A stretch of DNA of 64,000 nucleotides from Flavobacterium resistens (GTDB lineage: Bacteria; Bacteroidota; Bacteroidia; Flavobacteriales; Flavobacteriaceae): positions 124,001 through 188,000 of the forward strand of contig NZ_FXTA01000005.1 in assembly GCF_900182645.1 (NCBI RefSeq), in the 5' to 3' direction. The position numbers and the translations under genes are program-made. Below are positions 60,665-64,000 of this stretch, in pieces; position 1 is the stretch's first letter; each line of letters starts with the position of its first letter. The notes under the pieces are model-generated. The model worked only from the letters and a program-made list of their open reading frames with translations. It was not told the DNA's origin and searched no databases.

Positions 60665-61663
60665 TTGAAAACAAGAATTGCTATAAATGGTTTTGGAAGA
60701 ATTGGCAGAAATTTGTTTCGCCTACTTTTAAATCATCCAGAAATTGAAGTTGTTGCCATCAACGATATTGCCGACAATAAAACGATGGCACATTTAATAA
60801 AATACGATAGTATTCATGGTGTTTTGCCTTTTACCGTAAGTCATGATGAAGAATCAATTATTGTTGACAATAAACATTTTAAGTTTTTTCATGAAAAAAG
60901 TATCTCTAACTTAGACTGGAAAAGCCATAATATTGATTTTGTCATTGAATCAACCGGAAAATACAAAACGCATGAAGAATTAAATGCGCATCTGGAAGCT
61001 GGAGCAAAAAAGGTAATTCTTTCAGCTCCATCAGAAGTTGACACAATAAAAACAGTAGTTTTAGGTGTAAATGAAGATATTTTAGAAGGAAATGAAACAA
61101 TTGTTTCAAATGCAAGCTGCACAACAAACAATGCTGCGCCTATGATTAAAATCATTGACGAACTTTGCGGAATCGAACAAGCTTACATTACAACAATACA
61201 TTCTTACACAACTGACCAAAGTCTTCACGACCAGCCACATAAGGATTTACGCAGGGCGCGAGGCGCAAGTCAGTCGATTGTTCCAACAACTACAGGTGCA
61301 GCTAAGGCATTAACAAAAATTTTTCCTAAATTGCATCAAAAAATCGGAGGATGTGGTATTCGTGTTCCAGTTCCCGATGGTTCATTAACAGATATTACAT
61401 TCAATGTAAAACGCGCTGTTACTATTGAAGAAATTAATAAAGCATTTGAAATAGCCTCAAAAACAAATTTAAAAGGAATATTAGATTACACAGAAGATCC
61501 GATCGTTTCTGTTGATATAATTGGAAATAGACATTCGTGCTTATTTGACGCTCAACTTACTTCTGTCATTGATAAAATGGTAAAAGTAGTGGGCTGGTAC
61601 GATAACGAAATTGGTTATTCATCAAGATTAATAGATTTGATTTTACTGATAAGAAAAACATAA
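60665..61663 (+). CDS. gap: Glyceraldehyde-3-phosphate dehydrogenase, type I
   Basis: This 332-residue protein is read from TTG at 60665. This gives the expected KTRIAINGFGRIGRNLF N-terminus, while the first ATG is far downstream. The Rossmann motif is GFGRIGR (9-15). The catalytic Cys152 lies in SNASCTTNNAAP, and the family continues with HSYTTDQSLHDQPHKDLRRA and WYDNEIGYSSRL. It oxidises glyceraldehyde-3-phosphate to bisphosphoglycerate with NAD or NADP. Asp34 in VAINDIAD suggests NAD preference. It is followed after 25 bases by the histidine kinase. Confidence 0.93.
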   Translation: MKTRIAINGFGRIGRNLFRLLLNHPEIEVVAINDIADNKTMAHLIKYDSIHGVLPFTVSHDEESIIVDNKHFKFFHEKSISNLDWKSHNIDFVIESTGKYKTHEELNAHLEAGAKKVILSAPSEVDTIKTVVLGVNEDILEGNETIVSNASCTTNNAAPMIKIIDELCGIEQAYITTIHSYTTDQSLHDQPHKDLRRARGASQSIVPTTTGAAKALTKIFPKLHQKIGGCGIRVPVPDGSLTDITFNVKRAVTIEEINKAFEIASKTNLKGILDYTEDPIVSVDIIGNRHSCLFDAQLTSVIDKMVKVVGWYDNEIGYSSRLIDLILLIRKT

Positions 61664-61688
61664 ATTCATTGTAAAAGCATTGCCATAC

Positions 61689-63863
61689 ATGAAATACCGC
61701 ATTCTTATTCTTGTTTGTTTTTTTAGTTCAATTTTGTATTCTCAAACTAAAAAGAATACAGATAGTGTTTCCTATTACAATAAATTAGCCAACTCAAATC
61801 TCGAAAAGAAAAAGTACAATAAGGCACTTTTTTACACTAAAAAATCTATTGATTTTTGTCAAACCAATAATAAAACTGAAAATTTAGCCAATCAAACTTT
61901 CAAACTGGGAAAAATTTATTACAACCAGCAGAAATTTGATGCAGCTTTAAAAAACTTTCATAAAAGCGTTTCTCTATTTGATAAAGTAAAACCAACATGC
62001 ACAAAAATATTGGCTTTGCACTATATTGGAGCCACCAATACTGCGCAGGGAAATTTTGAAATTGGCAATATTTATTATAAAAAAGCGGACAGCTTATTAA
62101 AAGAATTAAAAATTGTTGATCATGGCGAAATTTTAGGTTATCAAAAAGCGATGGCTTTAAAAATTGGAAAAAATTTGCCACTTTCTGCAAAAACTTTCCA
62201 AAAAATAGTAAAGAAACCTGATAATCCAAAAATCCTTAAAACAAAAGCAGATTCTTATTATCAGCTTGGACTTCTTGAAACTGCACTTAAACGAAATGAT
62301 TCGGCTTTAGTTTATTTTGACAATGCGCTCGATTATAGCGCAAAAAACAACAATCTGGTTCAAAAATCTAAGATTATACTTGCTATCAGTCAGTATTACA
62401 AAAAAAACAGAAATTTTGATCTTGCTTATTCTTATTTAGATGAGCATTATCAGATTGAAAATTATATTCTAAAACTTAAAAACGCAAAATTGGATCTCAA
62501 TGAATTTGAGAAATTCAAAAAAACGCAATCAATAAACAATACACTTCAACGAGAAAGTGACCAAAAAATTCAGCTAAAAACATATCGTTATTCAAAATTA
62601 GTAAGTATTCTGGCAATTGCATTGATTTCGATTTTATCGCTTTTAAGTCTGGCGCTTTATAAAAACAATATTATTCGAAACCAGAATAATTTACTTTTAA
62701 GAGAAAAAAATAAGGAACTGATCTTGGCAAAAAACAAAGCCGAAAAAGCGTCAAAAGCCAGATCTGAATTTTTATCGACAGTAAGTCATGAACTCCGGAC
62801 TCCGCTTAATGCAATCAACGGAATTACACATTTGCTTTTAGAAGACAATCCTAAAAAAAACCAGCTGAAGTATTTAGAATCACTGAAATTCTCAGGAAAC
62901 TACCTGACTACTTTTATCAATGAAATTCTGGAAATCAATAAAATTGATTCGACTAAGGTTGAAGTTGAATATATTAGTTTCAATTTAAAAGAACTTCTGT
63001 TTAACATTCAAAGCTCTTTAAAAGAATTGGCAACAGCCAATAAGAATTACTTCAATCTTGAAATTGACGAAGCAATTCCTGATAATTTAATTGGTGACCC
63101 AACTAAATTGTCTCAAATTATACTAAACTTAATCAACAACGCTTTAAAATTCACACAAAATGGACATGTCAATGTAATCGCAAAATTATATGCGATTGAA
63201 GAAGAAAATGCCACTGTTTATTTTGAAATCGTAGATACTGGAATTGGAATTCCGGAAGACAAGCTGCAATCTGTTTTTGAAAGTTTTTCGCAAGGTTCTA
63301 TTGAAGTAAACCGTAAATATGGCGGAACAGGCTTAGGTCTTACTATTGTAAAAAAATTAATTGAGTTACTTGGCGGCGAAATAAAATTAAAAAGTGAAGT
63401 TGGCAAAGGTTCAACTTTTACTTTCAAATTAAATTTCCATATTAATACAGAGCCATTAGAAGTTGTTGAAGAAAACACAAAACTATACAGTGACAAGCAA
63501 TTAGAGCATAAATCGATTTTATTGATTGAAGACAACAAAATCAATCAGATGATTACTCGAAAAATGCTGGAAAACAAAGCCATTTGCTGTGAAATAATTG
63601 ACAATGGAGAAGAAGCTGTCGAACTTTTAAAAGTAAAACGTTTTGACATGGTTTTGATGGATGTGCATTTGCCTGGCATCAACGGAACAACGGCTACAAA
63701 ATTGATTCGAGAGTTTGACAAAACAACTCCAATTATTGCCTTAACAGCCATTTCGCTTGACGAAAACCGTGATATGCTTTTATCTTTCGGAATGAACGAT
63801 GTAATTACAAAACCATTTGTTCCAGACGAATTTTATAGTACAATTGCTAAGTTTTTTGATTAA
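61689..63863 (+). CDS. TPR-containing hybrid histidine kinase
   Basis: The protein has 724 residues from the ATG at 61689. A signal peptide ends ILYSQ. Residues 20-290 form TPR-like helices (KKYNKALFYTKKSI, FDAALKNFHKSVSLF). A membrane helix at about 305-325 is followed by a coiled coil and the kinase core: His367 in FLSTVSHELRTPLNAING, the N box LINNALKFTQNGH, G1 DTGIGIPED and G2 GGTGLGLTIVKKL. A receiver domain completes it, with the phosphoacceptor Asp658 in VLMDVHLPGING and Lys in ITKPF. It senses a periplasmic signal through the TPR domain and relays phosphate. The TTG at 61680 is an alternative start. No partner regulator is adjacent. Confidence 0.9.
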   Translation: MKYRILILVCFFSSILYSQTKKNTDSVSYYNKLANSNLEKKKYNKALFYTKKSIDFCQTNNKTENLANQTFKLGKIYYNQQKFDAALKNFHKSVSLFDKVKPTCTKILALHYIGATNTAQGNFEIGNIYYKKADSLLKELKIVDHGEILGYQKAMALKIGKNLPLSAKTFQKIVKKPDNPKILKTKADSYYQLGLLETALKRNDSALVYFDNALDYSAKNNNLVQKSKIILAISQYYKKNRNFDLAYSYLDEHYQIENYILKLKNAKLDLNEFEKFKKTQSINNTLQRESDQKIQLKTYRYSKLVSILAIALISILSLLSLALYKNNIIRNQNNLLLREKNKELILAKNKAEKASKARSEFLSTVSHELRTPLNAINGITHLLLEDNPKKNQLKYLESLKFSGNYLTTFINEILEINKIDSTKVEVEYISFNLKELLFNIQSSLKELATANKNYFNLEIDEAIPDNLIGDPTKLSQIILNLINNALKFTQNGHVNVIAKLYAIEEENATVYFEIVDTGIGIPEDKLQSVFESFSQGSIEVNRKYGGTGLGLTIVKKLIELLGGEIKLKSEVGKGSTFTFKLNFHINTEPLEVVEENTKLYSDKQLEHKSILLIEDNKINQMITRKMLENKAICCEIIDNGEEAVELLKVKRFDMVLMDVHLPGINGTTATKLIREFDKTTPIIALTAISLDENRDMLLSFGMNDVITKPFVPDEFYSTIAKFFD

Positions 63864-64000
63864 CTAAGCTTCTAAGTTTGTTTTCACATACTCTAAAATC
63901 GTTGCATCAAAATTTTGTTGATGATTGATAAAAGTGCTTTTTATTGGAAGATAATACAATTGTGAAACCAATTTTGAATCTTTCAATCTTACGTAATCTT
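63864..64000 (-). CDS. Unidentified protein, C-terminal 45 residues (5' part outside window)
   Basis: The minus strand is open from the right edge to a TAG at 63864-63866. The end reads LVSQLYYLPIKSTFINHQQN and then FDATILEYVKTNLEA. It is convergent with the kinase gene and ends only 1 base beyond its stop. The fragment is too short to assign a family. The frame is chosen for its lack of stops and normal amino-acid use. Confidence 0.55.
   Translation of the reverse strand, partial: DYVRLKDSKLVSQLYYLPIKSTFINHQQNFDATILEYVKTNLEA

Overview
The window comes from a chromosome of a Flavobacterium-like member of the Bacteroidota. Base composition is A/T-rich. There are SusC/SusD and other TonB-dependent outer-membrane genes, GIN-domain, DUF4249, DUF4870, DUF5683 and WbqC families, and several TANNTTTG -7 promoter elements (some with a TTG -33 element) typical of this group. 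Long A/T stems followed by T runs separate many transcription units. No rRNA, CRISPR array, insertion sequence or prophage was seen. Both ends cut a gene: a TonB-dependent receptor on the left and an unidentified minus-strand gene on the right.

Region 1 (1-9700): a TonB-dependent receptor with its DUF4249 lipoprotein, a nucleosidase, an MgtC-type membrane protein, a secreted GH2 enzyme with beta-glucuronidase hallmarks, a divergent GH130 enzyme, an unknown protein paired with an AraC-type regulator, and a small unknown protein. Region 2 (9700-16960): a three-gene polysaccharide-utilisation core (SusC, SusD and a DUF4957/DUF5123-like lipoprotein) without enzymes. A perfect 14-bp palindrome overlaps the predicted susC start-site region, with a related site farther upstream. 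Region 3 (16960-19070): an AraJ-like MFS exporter and a divergent AraC-type regulator.

Region 4 (19080-27150): a copper/heavy-metal island. It holds a Cys-rich secreted protein, a DUF3347 protein, a regulator that joins an MxCxxC metal-binding module to an AraC-type HTH, a CopA-type P1B-ATPase and a multicopper oxidase with an added beta-strand C-terminal region. Small unknown genes follow, including a second tiny Cys-rich exported peptide. Region 5 (27150-33300): a DUF4442 protein, the DUF4870/PadR/PspC/GIN/GIN envelope-stress-like cluster and thioredoxin reductase. Region 6 (33400-36640): tRNA-Pro(TGG) followed by tandem decayed tRNA copies carrying an 18-bp palindrome, then a large secreted beta-helix protein.

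Region 7 (36640-49600): housekeeping genes. The plus-strand run is parA-parB-DUF5683-dapB-lepB-wbqC. The minus-strand run is mutL, two rhomboid proteases and an endonuclease/exonuclease/phosphatase protein. ribH, a TPR membrane protein and recF follow. Region 8 (49700-64000): DUF2461, a GT4 enzyme, murB, a PaiB-like protein, a GT2 enzyme overlapping an ECF sigma factor, tonB, DUF4184, a PH-domain protein, two tandem M48 metalloproteases, lipA, GAPDH and a TPR hybrid histidine kinase. Short palindromic intergenic repeats of several families punctuate the housekeeping part.
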